NCBI GenBank assembly: GCA_023416745.1
Contig: JAEZHF010000075.1
Location: forward strand, 1-9,353
Length of the DNA: 9,353 bases
From: Bacillota bacterium
GTDB taxonomy: Bacteria; Bacillota; Clostridia; Christensenellales; SZUA-584
Direction of reading: 5' to 3'
A program made the position numbers and the translations under genes. The notes beneath the pieces were generated by a model that worked only from the letters and a program-made list of their open reading frames with translations, made no database searches and was not told the DNA's origin. Numbering within the stretch: position 1 is the first letter of the stretch; each line of letters opens with the position of its first letter. Positions 1 through 5,784 of this stretch are shown here, one piece after another.

Positions 1-116
1 CATCGCTGACAGACGGCAAACCGGTGGACCTGTCCATCATCGCCGTCATCGACAGCGGGGAGCTCAAAGGTCAGAAGATATTCGAGAAGTTCAAAACCGA
101 GAGACGCCCGGACTAA
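1..116 (+). CDS. C-terminal end of an unidentified protein upstream of the BMC genes (partial)
   Basis: The reading frame enters from the left edge (first full codon at position 3) and stops with TAA at 114-116, leaving 37 residues ending in FKTERRPD. The visible stretch (LTDGKPVDLSIIAVIDSGEL and on to KIFEKF) alternates two hydrophobic strands with a turn. That pattern resembles the last strands of SnoaL/NTF2-like proteins, but this is a weak impression from a short fragment. It lies 51 nt before the aldehyde dehydrogenase start, in the same orientation and with no terminator between, so it is probably an upstream member of the same operon. It does not resemble the C-terminus of RpiB as I remember it. 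Function is unknown. Confidence 0.55.
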   Translation, partial: SLTDGKPVDLSIIAVIDSGELKGQKIFEKFKTERRPD

Positions 117-167
117 GGCGAGCTCGGCTTGCATAATGATTTTTGACACAGTGAGGAGTGTACTGTT

Positions 168-1580
168 ATGGAAATGACGCAGGACCAGATATCCAAAATC
201 GTTGCGGAAACGCTGAAGGCGCTGAACGTGCCCGCAGGGGCGGCATCCTCTTCTTTCAGCCCGAGCCGCTGGCTTTGCGATACCGCCGAAGAAGCGGTGG
301 AGACGGCAAAGAAGGCCTACCGGCAGCTGTCGGACTTGACGCTGGAGAAGCGCGGAGAGCTGATCGCGGCGATGAGAAAGGCCGCTCTGGACAATGCGGA
401 ATACCTCGCGAAGCTGGCCAACGAAGAGACGGGCTACGGCCATGTGGAGCACAAGATCGCCAAGAACAAGCTGGCGGCCAACAAGACGCCGGGTATTGAA
501 GACCTGAAAACCACGGCAGTTTCGGGCGACGAAGGCCTGATGCTGACCGAGATGGCGCCTTATGGTGTCGTCGGGTCCATCACCCCTTCCACCAACCCGA
601 CCTCGACGGTCATCAACAACTCCATCAGCATGATCGCGGCGGGCAATGCCGTGGTATACAACCCGCACCCGGCGGCCAAGAAGTGCTCCATCGAAGCGAT
701 GCGCGTACTCAATCAGGCCGTTGTGGCAGCAGGCGGCCCCTTAGGGCTTATCTGCACGGTGAAGGAACCGTCGTTGGAGTCGGGCAACATCATCATGAAC
801 CACAAGGACATTCCGATACTGTCCATCACAGGCGGTGAGGCGGTCGTCAAGGTGGCGATGAAGACGGGCAAGAAGGTCATCGCGGCCGGCCCGGGTAACC
901 CGCCGGTGATTGTGGACGACACTGCGATACTTGAAGATGCTGCCAGGGACATCGTGGACGGCGCGAGCTTCGACAACAACGTGCTGTGCGTGGCGGAGAA
1001 GGAAGTTTTCGCTTTTGACAACATCGCCGACAAGCTGATGGACCTGATGGTGAAAAACGGCGCATGGCGTGTGGCCGGTGACGATATCAGCAAGATAGTT
1101 AATACTGTACTGGTCAAGAAGGACTTTGGATATATAATCAACAGAAAATACGTGGGTCGCAACGCGGATGTAATACTGCGCGACAGCGGCGTATCGTTTA
1201 CCGGGCAGCCCCGGCTGGTCATCGCGGACGTGCCCAACGACCACCCGCTGGTGGTGACCGAGATGCTGATGCCGGTGCTGCCCATCGTACGCGTGCGCAC
1301 CATCGAGGAAGCGATCGACAAGGCGATCGCCGCCGAGTCAGGCTGCCACCACAGCGCGATGATGCATTCGCAGAACGTGACGCATCTGTCGATGGCCGCA
1401 AGGGCGCTCAACACCACAATATTCGTTAAGAATGCGCCTTCGTATGCTGGCCTTGGGTTTAAAGGAGAAGGATTCACGACACTGACGATTGCCACGCCGA
1501 CAGGCGAGGGACTGACCAGCGCGAGAAGCTTCACGCGTGCGCGCCGCTGCGTGCTGCACGGCAGCTTTCGGATCATTTAA
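168..1580 (+). CDS. CoA-acylating aldehyde dehydrogenase of the PduP/EutE type, BMC cargo
   Basis: It is predicted to oxidise an aldehyde, probably acetaldehyde, to acyl-CoA with NAD+ and CoA inside the microcompartment. The protein is 470 aa, normal for PduP/EutE. Residues 1-20 (MEMTQDQISKIVAETLKALN) form a short amphipathic helix followed by a small, flexible A/G/S-rich linker, the layout of a BMC encapsulation peptide. Signature stretches follow: SITPSTNPTSTVINN in the Rossmann part, AAGPGNPP, and the active-site segment FDNNVLCVAEKEV with the nucleophile Cys274. The ATG at 168 is chosen because GAGGAG at 153-158 sits 9 nt upstream; a second ATG at 174 is too far from it. The pduS-like gene starts 14 nt after its stop. 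Being next to deoC points to acetaldehyde as the substrate, but that is inferred from context. Confidence 0.95.
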   Translation: MEMTQDQISKIVAETLKALNVPAGAASSSFSPSRWLCDTAEEAVETAKKAYRQLSDLTLEKRGELIAAMRKAALDNAEYLAKLANEETGYGHVEHKIAKNKLAANKTPGIEDLKTTAVSGDEGLMLTEMAPYGVVGSITPSTNPTSTVINNSISMIAAGNAVVYNPHPAAKKCSIEAMRVLNQAVVAAGGPLGLICTVKEPSLESGNIIMNHKDIPILSITGGEAVVKVAMKTGKKVIAAGPGNPPVIVDDTAILEDAARDIVDGASFDNNVLCVAEKEVFAFDNIADKLMDLMVKNGAWRVAGDDISKIVNTVLVKKDFGYIINRKYVGRNADVILRDSGVSFTGQPRLVIADVPNDHPLVVTEMLMPVLPIVRVRTIEEAIDKAIAAESGCHHSAMMHSQNVTHLSMAARALNTTIFVKNAPSYAGLGFKGEGFTTLTIATPTGEGLTSARSFTRARRCVLHGSFRII

Positions 1581-1594
1581 CCGGGGGGCATTCA

Positions 1595-2914
1595 ATGGAC
1601 GTGGTAGAACTCATCCGCAATGCGGGCGTCGTGGGCGCCGGTGGAGCGGGTTTTCCAACACATGTGAAGGCGAAGTGCCAGGCTGAGTTGGTGATCGCTA
1701 ACGGCGCCGAGTGCGAGCCGATGCTGCGTATCGACCAACAGCTGATGGAGCACTACCCAGACGCTATTGTGCGCGGTATGCTGGCCTTGATGGAGGTCAC
1801 GGGCGCGAGGCGCGGCGTGATCGCATTGAAGGCGCATTATTACCGCGCGGTGGACGCTCTGGAAAAGGCGATTGAAGGCAAACCGGGTCTGTCGCTGCAC
1901 TTGATGAAGAGCTATTACCCGGCGGGCGACGAACAGCAGATGGTGTATGACATCACGGGACGCGTGGTGCCCACGGGCGGGCTGCCGCTGGATGTGGGTG
2001 CCGTCGTCAACAATGTTAACACTTTTATCAATATCGCGGACGCGCTCATCGGCAGGCCGGTGACGGATAAATACGTAACGGTGGGCGGCGAGGTCGCCAG
2101 CCCCGTTACGCTGAAGGTGCCGATTGGTACCCCGCTCCGCACGCTGATTGCGGCGGCAGGCGGCCCATCCTCCGAGCACGGTTATACGTTGATCATCGGC
2201 GGTCCGGCAATGGGCAAGCTGTGCGATGACTGGGATACGCCAGTCACCAAAACGACGGGCGGTGTGCTGGTGTTCCGCAGCAATCACAGACTGATCGCTC
2301 AGAAGGCGGAGAATACCGAAGAAGAGATCCGCATGGCCAAGGCGGTGTGCTGCCAGTGCAACATGTGCACGCTGATGTGCCCGCGCAATGCCCTCGGTCT
2401 TCGGGTGGAGCCGCACAAGGCGATGCGCGCGGCGGCGATGGGCCAGGGCGCGCTGCTGGGAGACCCGAACGGTGTGTTTTCCTGCTGCGACTGCGGCATC
2501 TGCACCTACTATGCGTGTAACTTTGGCCTCAAGCCCTCGCGCATGATGCAAAACATGAAGCAAGGGCTCAGCAATGGCGGCTACAAACCGCGCAAGGAAG
2601 TAGCGGGCAGTCCCAACAGGAATCTGGAGTCGTCACGCGTGCCGGTGAAGCGGCTGGTTGCGCGGTTGGGCGTGTCGGAGTACGACGTGCCCGCTCCGCT
2701 GGACGAGCGGGACCTCAGCGTGAGAGCCGTAACCATACCGCTGCAGCAGCATATCGGAGCGCCATCTGCGCCGGTGGTGTCCGTCGGAGACCGGGTGGAA
2801 AAGGGCGCGCTGATAGCGGATATCCGGGAGAAGAGCCTGGGCGCGAAAATACACGCCAGCATCAGCGGCACGGTGGCTGAAGTGACTGATACGGCGATTG
2901 TCATACAAGCCTAA
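1595..2914 (+). CDS. pduS: PduS-like RnfC-family flavin/iron-sulfur electron-transfer protein
   Basis: PduS-type proteins oxidise NADH through a flavin and pass electrons through two [4Fe-4S] clusters. In Pdu compartments this serves cobalamin reduction and possibly NAD+ recycling. The 439 aa sequence begins almost at once with the nucleotide-binding loop GAGGAGFP (14-21), followed by the ANGAECEP segment typical of RnfC/NuoF relatives. An SLBB-like region is centred near residue 170. Cluster 1 is C252-x2-C255-x2-C258-x3-C262-P and cluster 2 is C297-x2-C300-x2-C303-x4-C308. A C-terminal barrel-sandwich segment (GDRVEKGALIADI, then a SGTVAEV turn) closes the protein. No N-terminal encapsulation helix is visible. 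It lies directly before the PduT-like shell gene, the same pairing as in pdu operons. No B12-dependent enzyme is visible in this window, so redox recycling is the more natural role here; that part is inference. Confidence 0.93.
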   Translation: MDVVELIRNAGVVGAGGAGFPTHVKAKCQAELVIANGAECEPMLRIDQQLMEHYPDAIVRGMLALMEVTGARRGVIALKAHYYRAVDALEKAIEGKPGLSLHLMKSYYPAGDEQQMVYDITGRVVPTGGLPLDVGAVVNNVNTFINIADALIGRPVTDKYVTVGGEVASPVTLKVPIGTPLRTLIAAAGGPSSEHGYTLIIGGPAMGKLCDDWDTPVTKTTGGVLVFRSNHRLIAQKAENTEEEIRMAKAVCCQCNMCTLMCPRNALGLRVEPHKAMRAAAMGQGALLGDPNGVFSCCDCGICTYYACNFGLKPSRMMQNMKQGLSNGGYKPRKEVAGSPNRNLESSRVPVKRLVARLGVSEYDVPAPLDERDLSVRAVTIPLQQHIGAPSAPVVSVGDRVEKGALIADIREKSLGAKIHASISGTVAEVTDTAIVIQA

Positions 2915-2928
2915 GGAAGGTGACAAGC

Positions 2929-3474
2929 ATGAACGCGATTGGAATGATTGAGACGAACAGCATACCGGCTGGCATCGAAGCGGGTGACGCGATGCTCAAA
3001 GCGGCGGCGGTGGAGCTGGTGACAGCCCAGGCCGTGTGCGCCGGCAAATATATTGTGCTGGTGGCGGGCGATGTGTCCGCAGTGAAGTCCGCTGTGGCGG
3101 ACGGTGAGCCTGTGGCCGGCAACTATCTGGTGGACAGCATTGTGATACCCAACGTGCACGACCAGGTGATCGCGGCGCTGTCGGCATGCAGCGACATCAA
3201 GGAACCGGCGGCGCTGGGCATCATCGAAACGTACTCGCTGGCTTCCGCGGTGATCTGTGCGGACGCGGCGGTAAAGGCGGCGGACATCGACCTGATGGAG
3301 ATCAGGCTGGGGCGCGGTCTCGGCGGCAAGTCGTTCGTGACGCTGACGGGCGACGTGGCGGCGGCCAAGGCGGCGGTGGAAGCGGCAATTGATGCGGGAG
3401 AAGAACACGGCATGATGGCGAATACGGTGGTGATACCGTCGCCGCATCCGGATCTGTTTAAGGCCATATATTGA
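2929..3474 (+). CDS. pduT: BMC-T trimeric shell protein, PduT-like, with pore cysteine
   Basis: This is a tandem-domain BMC shell protein forming a pseudohexameric trimer. Domain 1 spans about residues 3-90 (AIGMIETNSI, DAMLKAA) and domain 2 about 93-180 (LGIIETYSLASAV, GGKSFVTLTGDV). Cys37 in AQAVCAGKY sits where PduT has the cysteine that ligates a [4Fe-4S] cluster at the threefold pore, so the same cluster is expected. The ATG at 2929 is preferred, with AAGGAAGG at 2913-2920 spaced 8 nt upstream, giving 181 aa. An in-frame GTG at 2920 would overlap that ribosome binding site. It follows the pduS-like gene by 14 nt, which supports a functional link: PduS inside the compartment and PduT relaying electrons across the shell. 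The link is known for Pdu systems and inferred here. Confidence 0.93.
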   Translation: MNAIGMIETNSIPAGIEAGDAMLKAAAVELVTAQAVCAGKYIVLVAGDVSAVKSAVADGEPVAGNYLVDSIVIPNVHDQVIAALSACSDIKEPAALGIIETYSLASAVICADAAVKAADIDLMEIRLGRGLGGKSFVTLTGDVAAAKAAVEAAIDAGEEHGMMANTVVIPSPHPDLFKAIY

Positions 3475-3503
3475 TTTTGAAATGATAAAGGAGAAGGGTA
3501 ATC

Positions 3504-3824
3504 ATGATTCAGGAAGCACTAGGCATGGTGGAAACGAAAGGTCTGATCGGCGCGATTGAAGCGGCAGACGCGATGGTAAAAGCGGCCAATGTATCGCTGA
3601 TTGGCAAAGAGATGATCGGCAGCGGGCTCGTAACGGTGATGGTGCGCGGCGATGTCGGCGCGGTGAAGGCGTCTGTGGATGCGGGTGCGGCGGCGGCCAA
3701 GCGGGTCGGCGAGCTGGTGAGCGTTCACGTGATACCGCGGCCGCACGACGAAGTGGAAGGCATACTGCCGCAAAGAAACGTGCCCAAACCGGCCAAGGCG
3801 GCGAAATCGGCGGCGAAGGAGTAA
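3504..3824 (+). CDS. pduA: BMC-H hexameric shell protein 1, PduA/PduJ-like, with basic C-terminal tail
   Basis: This is a single-BMC-domain facet protein of 106 aa. The core is close to PduA: EALGMVETKGL at the start, edge residues Lys26, Asn29 and Arg79 (in VIPRP) that pack neighbouring hexamers, and the pore loop IGSG (38-41) with Ser40 lining the pore. Two things differ from its neighbour at 4126-4401. Residue 37, a lysine in PduA, is methionine here. The protein also runs about 15 residues past the core with a Lys/Ala/Pro-rich tail (NVPKPAKAAKSAAKE). The start has AGGAGAAGG about 8 nt upstream. Only 1 nt separates its TAA from the ATG of the next gene, so the tail codons also hold that gene's ribosome binding site. 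Confidence 0.95.
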   Translation: MIQEALGMVETKGLIGAIEAADAMVKAANVSLIGKEMIGSGLVTVMVRGDVGAVKASVDAGAAAAKRVGELVSVHVIPRPHDEVEGILPQRNVPKPAKAAKSAAKE

Positions 3825-3825
3825 T

Positions 3826-4098
3826 ATGTACGTCGGCAGAGTGGTGGGCAGCGTTGTCTGCACTCAAAAAGATCCCGCTTTGGTGGGCGTGGCCTTGAAA
3901 TTGGTCGAGGTCATCGAAAATGGCGTTGTCAAAAGCACCATCGTTGCGGCGGACGCGATGCGCCTCGCGGGCAACGGCGACTTTGTGTATCTGATCGGGT
4001 CCAAGGAAGCGGGCATGCCGTTTCTCGATCAGCATAAGCTCAATCCCTTTGATGCTTCCATCATGGGTTTTGTGGACGAATACAACGAAAACATATAA
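3826..4098 (+). CDS. BMC-P pentameric vertex protein 1 (EutN/CcmL family)
   Basis: This 90 aa protein belongs to the EutN/CcmL family whose pentamers cap the vertices of the icosahedral shell. It starts with the family hallmark MYVGRVVGSVVCTQKDPAL, followed by the LKLVEV strand, the GNGDFVYLIGSKEAG turn and a C-terminal IMGFVDEYN strand. The length is typical. The start ATG lies 1 nt after the stop of BMC-H 1 and uses AAGGAG at 3816-3821 inside that gene, so translation is probably coupled. It is one of two vertex genes in the window that differ clearly in sequence. Confidence 0.93.
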   Translation: MYVGRVVGSVVCTQKDPALVGVALKLVEVIENGVVKSTIVAADAMRLAGNGDFVYLIGSKEAGMPFLDQHKLNPFDASIMGFVDEYNENI

Positions 4099-4125
4099 AA
4101 AAAAGGATTTTGAAAGGAGACTATC

Positions 4126-4401
4126 ATGGAAAAACAGGCTTTAGGAATGGTTGAGACCAAGGGTCTTATCGGCGCAATCGAGGCGGCGGACGCGATGGTG
4201 AAAGCGGCGAATGTAACACTCGTCGGCAAGGAGAAGATCGGCAGCGGGCTCGTGACCGTTATGGTGCGCGGTGATGTGGGTGCGGTGAAGGCGTCGGTGG
4301 ACGCGGGCGCAGCGGCGGCAAAAAGAGTCGGCGAGCTGTTCAGCGTGCATGTGATTCCGCGTCCGCACGAAGATGTCGAGACAATTCTGCCCACAAAATA
4401 A
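4126..4401 (+). CDS. pduA: BMC-H hexameric shell protein 2, PduA/PduJ-like
   Basis: This 91 aa facet protein is nearly a copy of BMC-H 1. By eye, 79 of 91 aligned residues are identical, with changes at 2-4, 31, 33, 37, 72, 82, 83, 86, 90 and 91. It keeps the PduA-type Lys37 before the IGSG pore loop (38-41), as well as edge residues Lys26, Asn29 and Arg79. It lacks the Lys/Ala tail and ends right after the ILP motif. An AAAGGAGA ribosome binding site lies 5 nt before the ATG. The pair probably arose by a local duplication of a BMC-H/BMC-P unit, since each BMC-H is followed directly by a BMC-P gene. Confidence 0.95.
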   Translation: MEKQALGMVETKGLIGAIEAADAMVKAANVTLVGKEKIGSGLVTVMVRGDVGAVKASVDAGAAAAKRVGELFSVHVIPRPHEDVETILPTK

Positions 4402-4423
4402 GCTTTAAGTCAGGAGCGGACAA

Positions 4424-4711
4424 GTGAGAATTGGACGCGTCGTGGGCAACGTAGTGTCCACGGTCAAAAACCATACCCAGTACGGGTATAAGCTTTTACT
4501 GGTAGAATATATCGATACGGAAGGGAACCCCATCGGAGCCCGGCAGATCGCATTTGACGGTGCGTGTGCGGGGGTGGGCGATATTGTGCTCATCAACGTG
4601 GACGGCGGCGCGGCGAAGATGCTGCTGGAGGACGACAATTTGATAGCGGACTTGACCATCTGCGGAGTGCTGGATCACTTCGCGTTTGACGGCAAGATCG
4701 TGCATCTTTGA
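4424..4711 (+). CDS. BMC-P pentameric vertex protein 2 (EutN/CcmL family), GTG start
   Basis: This second vertex protein is 95 aa. It opens with the family signature MRIGRVVGNVVSTVKN, then a KLLLVEY strand, a GVGDIVLINVDGGAAKM turn and a C-terminal GVLDHFAF strand. The start is GTG at 4424, chosen because AGGAG at 4412-4416 is 7 nt upstream and the family motif begins at that codon. It differs widely from the vertex protein at 3826-4098, so the two are old paralogues and not a recent copy, unlike the flanking BMC-H pair. Several BMC-P paralogues in one locus are common and may form mixed or alternative vertices. The deoC-like gene follows after 16 nt. Confidence 0.92.
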   Translation: MRIGRVVGNVVSTVKNHTQYGYKLLLVEYIDTEGNPIGARQIAFDGACAGVGDIVLINVDGGAAKMLLEDDNLIADLTICGVLDHFAFDGKIVHL

Positions 4712-4727
4712 ATGGGGAGGGCTTGAC

Positions 4728-5495
4728 ATGGATTTGAACAGTTTAGATGTAAAGGAAATAGTGGAGCGGGTCACCAAAGAGGTGTATGCGCGCATTGGAA
4801 GCGCAGGCCTGCAGGGGCTGACTGTGCCGTCGCTTTCCTACAGCCTGACGGATGTGGCTGCGGCGATTGAGCACTCGCTCTTGAATCCTGATATGACGCG
4901 TGAGAAGATGATCAAGGGCTGCGCGGAAGTGAAAAAATACCGCTTCGGCAACGTATGCGCAACGCCGTTCCTCGCGGCGGACGCGGCAGAGGCGCTGGCT
5001 GGCACCGGCATACCGGTGTGTGTGCCCATCGGTTTTCCCCATGGGGCAGCCTCTACAGCGGCAAAGGTGACGGAGATTCGCGAAGCCATCATGAACTGTG
5101 CGGGAGAGCTGGATGTTTCGCTCAACATGGTCGCGATCAAGTCAGGCGATATGGATGCCGCGAAGAAGGACCTCGACGCCATGATGAGCGCGGCGGGCGG
5201 CCGGGCCAAGGTGAAGGCAATATACGAACAGGGGCTCTACTCCGAGGAAGAGAAAGTAAAAACGCTGCTGCTGGCCAAGCAGGCAGGTGTGGATTACATC
5301 AAGATCAGCAACGCGCTGACCGGCAAGAAGGCCGTGGTAGAGGACGTGAAGTACGTTCGCTCCATTATTGGTAAAGGCATCGGCATCAAGATCGACGGCG
5401 GCGTGAAAGACGCAGCAACGGTATGCGCGCTGCTGGCCGCAGGCGCCAACAGAGTGGGCGCGAGCGCGAGCGTGCAGATCGTCACACAAGGCTGA
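4728..5495 (+). CDS. deoC: Deoxyribose-phosphate aldolase (DERA) with N-terminal encapsulation helix, BMC cargo
   Basis: It is predicted to cleave 2-deoxyribose-5-phosphate, or a related deoxy-sugar phosphate, into glyceraldehyde-3-phosphate and acetaldehyde, the likely substrate of the aldehyde dehydrogenase. The 255 aa protein is longer than common ~220 aa DERAs because of an N-terminal amphipathic helix (MDLNSLDVKEIVERVTKEV) and a linker up to about residue 45, the pattern of a BMC targeting peptide. The (beta/alpha)8 core keeps NVCATP, Asp129 (ELDVSLN), the Schiff-base Lys192 (DYIKIS), the proton-relay Lys221 in IKIDGGV and the GAS phosphate turn. The usual KTSTGF around the Schiff-base lysine reads KISNAL, an unusual change. 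The ATG at 4728 is used, with GGGGAGG 7 nt upstream; an upstream in-frame ATG at 4686 overlaps the previous gene and has no such site. Confidence 0.93.
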   Translation: MDLNSLDVKEIVERVTKEVYARIGSAGLQGLTVPSLSYSLTDVAAAIEHSLLNPDMTREKMIKGCAEVKKYRFGNVCATPFLAADAAEALAGTGIPVCVPIGFPHGAASTAAKVTEIREAIMNCAGELDVSLNMVAIKSGDMDAAKKDLDAMMSAAGGRAKVKAIYEQGLYSEEEKVKTLLLAKQAGVDYIKISNALTGKKAVVEDVKYVRSIIGKGIGIKIDGGVKDAATVCALLAAGANRVGASASVQIVTQG

Positions 5496-5508
5496 TGATG
5501 ATATGGGT

Positions 5509-5529
5509 GCACAAGAGGTTTGTGCGCTC
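5509..5529. promoter_or_regulatory. Inverted repeat GCACAA-N5-TTGTGC plus CGCTC (possible operator, site 1)
   Basis: A perfect 6 bp inverted repeat (5509-5514 and 5520-5525) lies 13 nt after the deoC stop. The right half continues as TTGTGCGCTC, and the same 10 bases recur at 5737-5746 in front of the GntR-family gene. The repeated arrangement suggests a protein binding site, for which the adjacent GntR regulator is the obvious candidate. It could instead be a small RNA hairpin at the end of the operon. Confidence 0.35.
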
Positions 5530-5571
5530 AGCTACTGACAAAGCTTTCTTTGAAGTATATTTTTTCAAACG

Positions 5572-5597
5572 GAAAATGCCTTAAATAAGGCATTTTC
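5572..5597 (+). terminator. Hairpin terminator after the BMC operon
   Basis: A perfect 12 bp inverted repeat (GAAAATGCCTTA / TAAGGCATTTTC) has a 2 nt centre. The 3' arm ends in TTTTC followed by TTG, a short U-rich tail. It begins 76 nt after the deoC stop, the natural place for the operon to end. The A-run on the 5' arm means it could also act in the reverse direction, although no gene converges on it here. Confidence 0.65.
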
Positions 5598-5612
5598 TTG
5601 ATGGGATTCTTT

Positions 5613-5695
5613 AGGGATAACATCCCTTAAACGGTGGAGGACCGAGCCCCCGAAAAGCGCAGCTTTTTGGGGTAGGGTACGGAGGCAGCGCCTCC
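5613..5695. repeat. Cluster of three hairpins between the BMC operon and the regulator gene
   Basis: Three hairpins, each with a 3 nt loop, lie in 83 nt: AGGGAT-aac-ATCCCT (5613-5627), an 11 bp stem CCCCGAAAAGC / GCTTTTTGGGG with one G-T pair (5648-5672), and GGAGGC-agc-GCCTCC (5681-5695). No reading frame or ribosome binding site accounts for them. The layout resembles dispersed intergenic palindromic units of many clostridial genomes, but a single copy cannot show that. A structured leader of the regulator mRNA is less likely, because the best promoter candidate lies downstream of them. Confidence 0.55.
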
Positions 5696-5725
5696 AAGGT
5701 CTTGAGGGTTTTCATCGGCATGGGC

Positions 5726-5746
5726 GCATGAGACACTTGTGCGCTC
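5726..5746. promoter_or_regulatory. Second TTGTGCGCTC copy, possible operator over the regulator promoter (site 2)
   Basis: TTGTGCGCTC at 5737-5746 repeats site 1 exactly. The left half at 5726-5731 reads GCATGA, matching GCACAA at four of six positions with the same 5 nt gap. The site lies inside the spacer of the candidate promoter at 5730-5759, where a bound repressor would block transcription, as expected for autoregulation by a GntR/HutC protein. Confidence 0.35.
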
Positions 5747-5759
5747 TTTGTGTTATATT
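5730..5759 (+). promoter_or_regulatory. Candidate promoter of the GntR-family regulator
   Basis: GAGACA (5730-5735) and TATATT (5754-5759) are separated by 18 nt, and the gene starts 25 nt after the -10 element. The -35 box is poor and the -10 is good, so this is a plausible but weak promoter that could depend on a regulator. Confidence 0.4.
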
Positions 5760-5784
5760 TAATGAGGACAGTTTGGGAGGATAA

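Noticed and set aside
713..1576. Minus-strand open frame across the aldehyde dehydrogenase gene
   Set aside because: The Ser/Thr-rich, low-complexity translation has no family match, and the plus-strand protein carries the conserved dehydrogenase motifs along the same stretch.
1592..2563. Long open frame on the minus strand opposite the pduS-like gene (323 codons)
   Set aside because: It is the complement shadow of a GC-rich gene. The translation is rich in His, Arg and Gln without any recognisable domain, while the plus strand has a clear PduS sequence.
2920..2928. GTG at 2920 as the start of the BMC-T gene
   Set aside because: It overlaps the AAGGAAGG ribosome binding site, which is correctly spaced for the ATG at 2929, and BMC-T proteins start near that methionine.
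4686..4727. ATG at 4686 as the start of deoC
   Set aside because: It lies inside the vertex gene with no ribosome binding site, whereas GGGGAGG is 7 nt before the ATG at 4728, directly ahead of the encapsulation helix.
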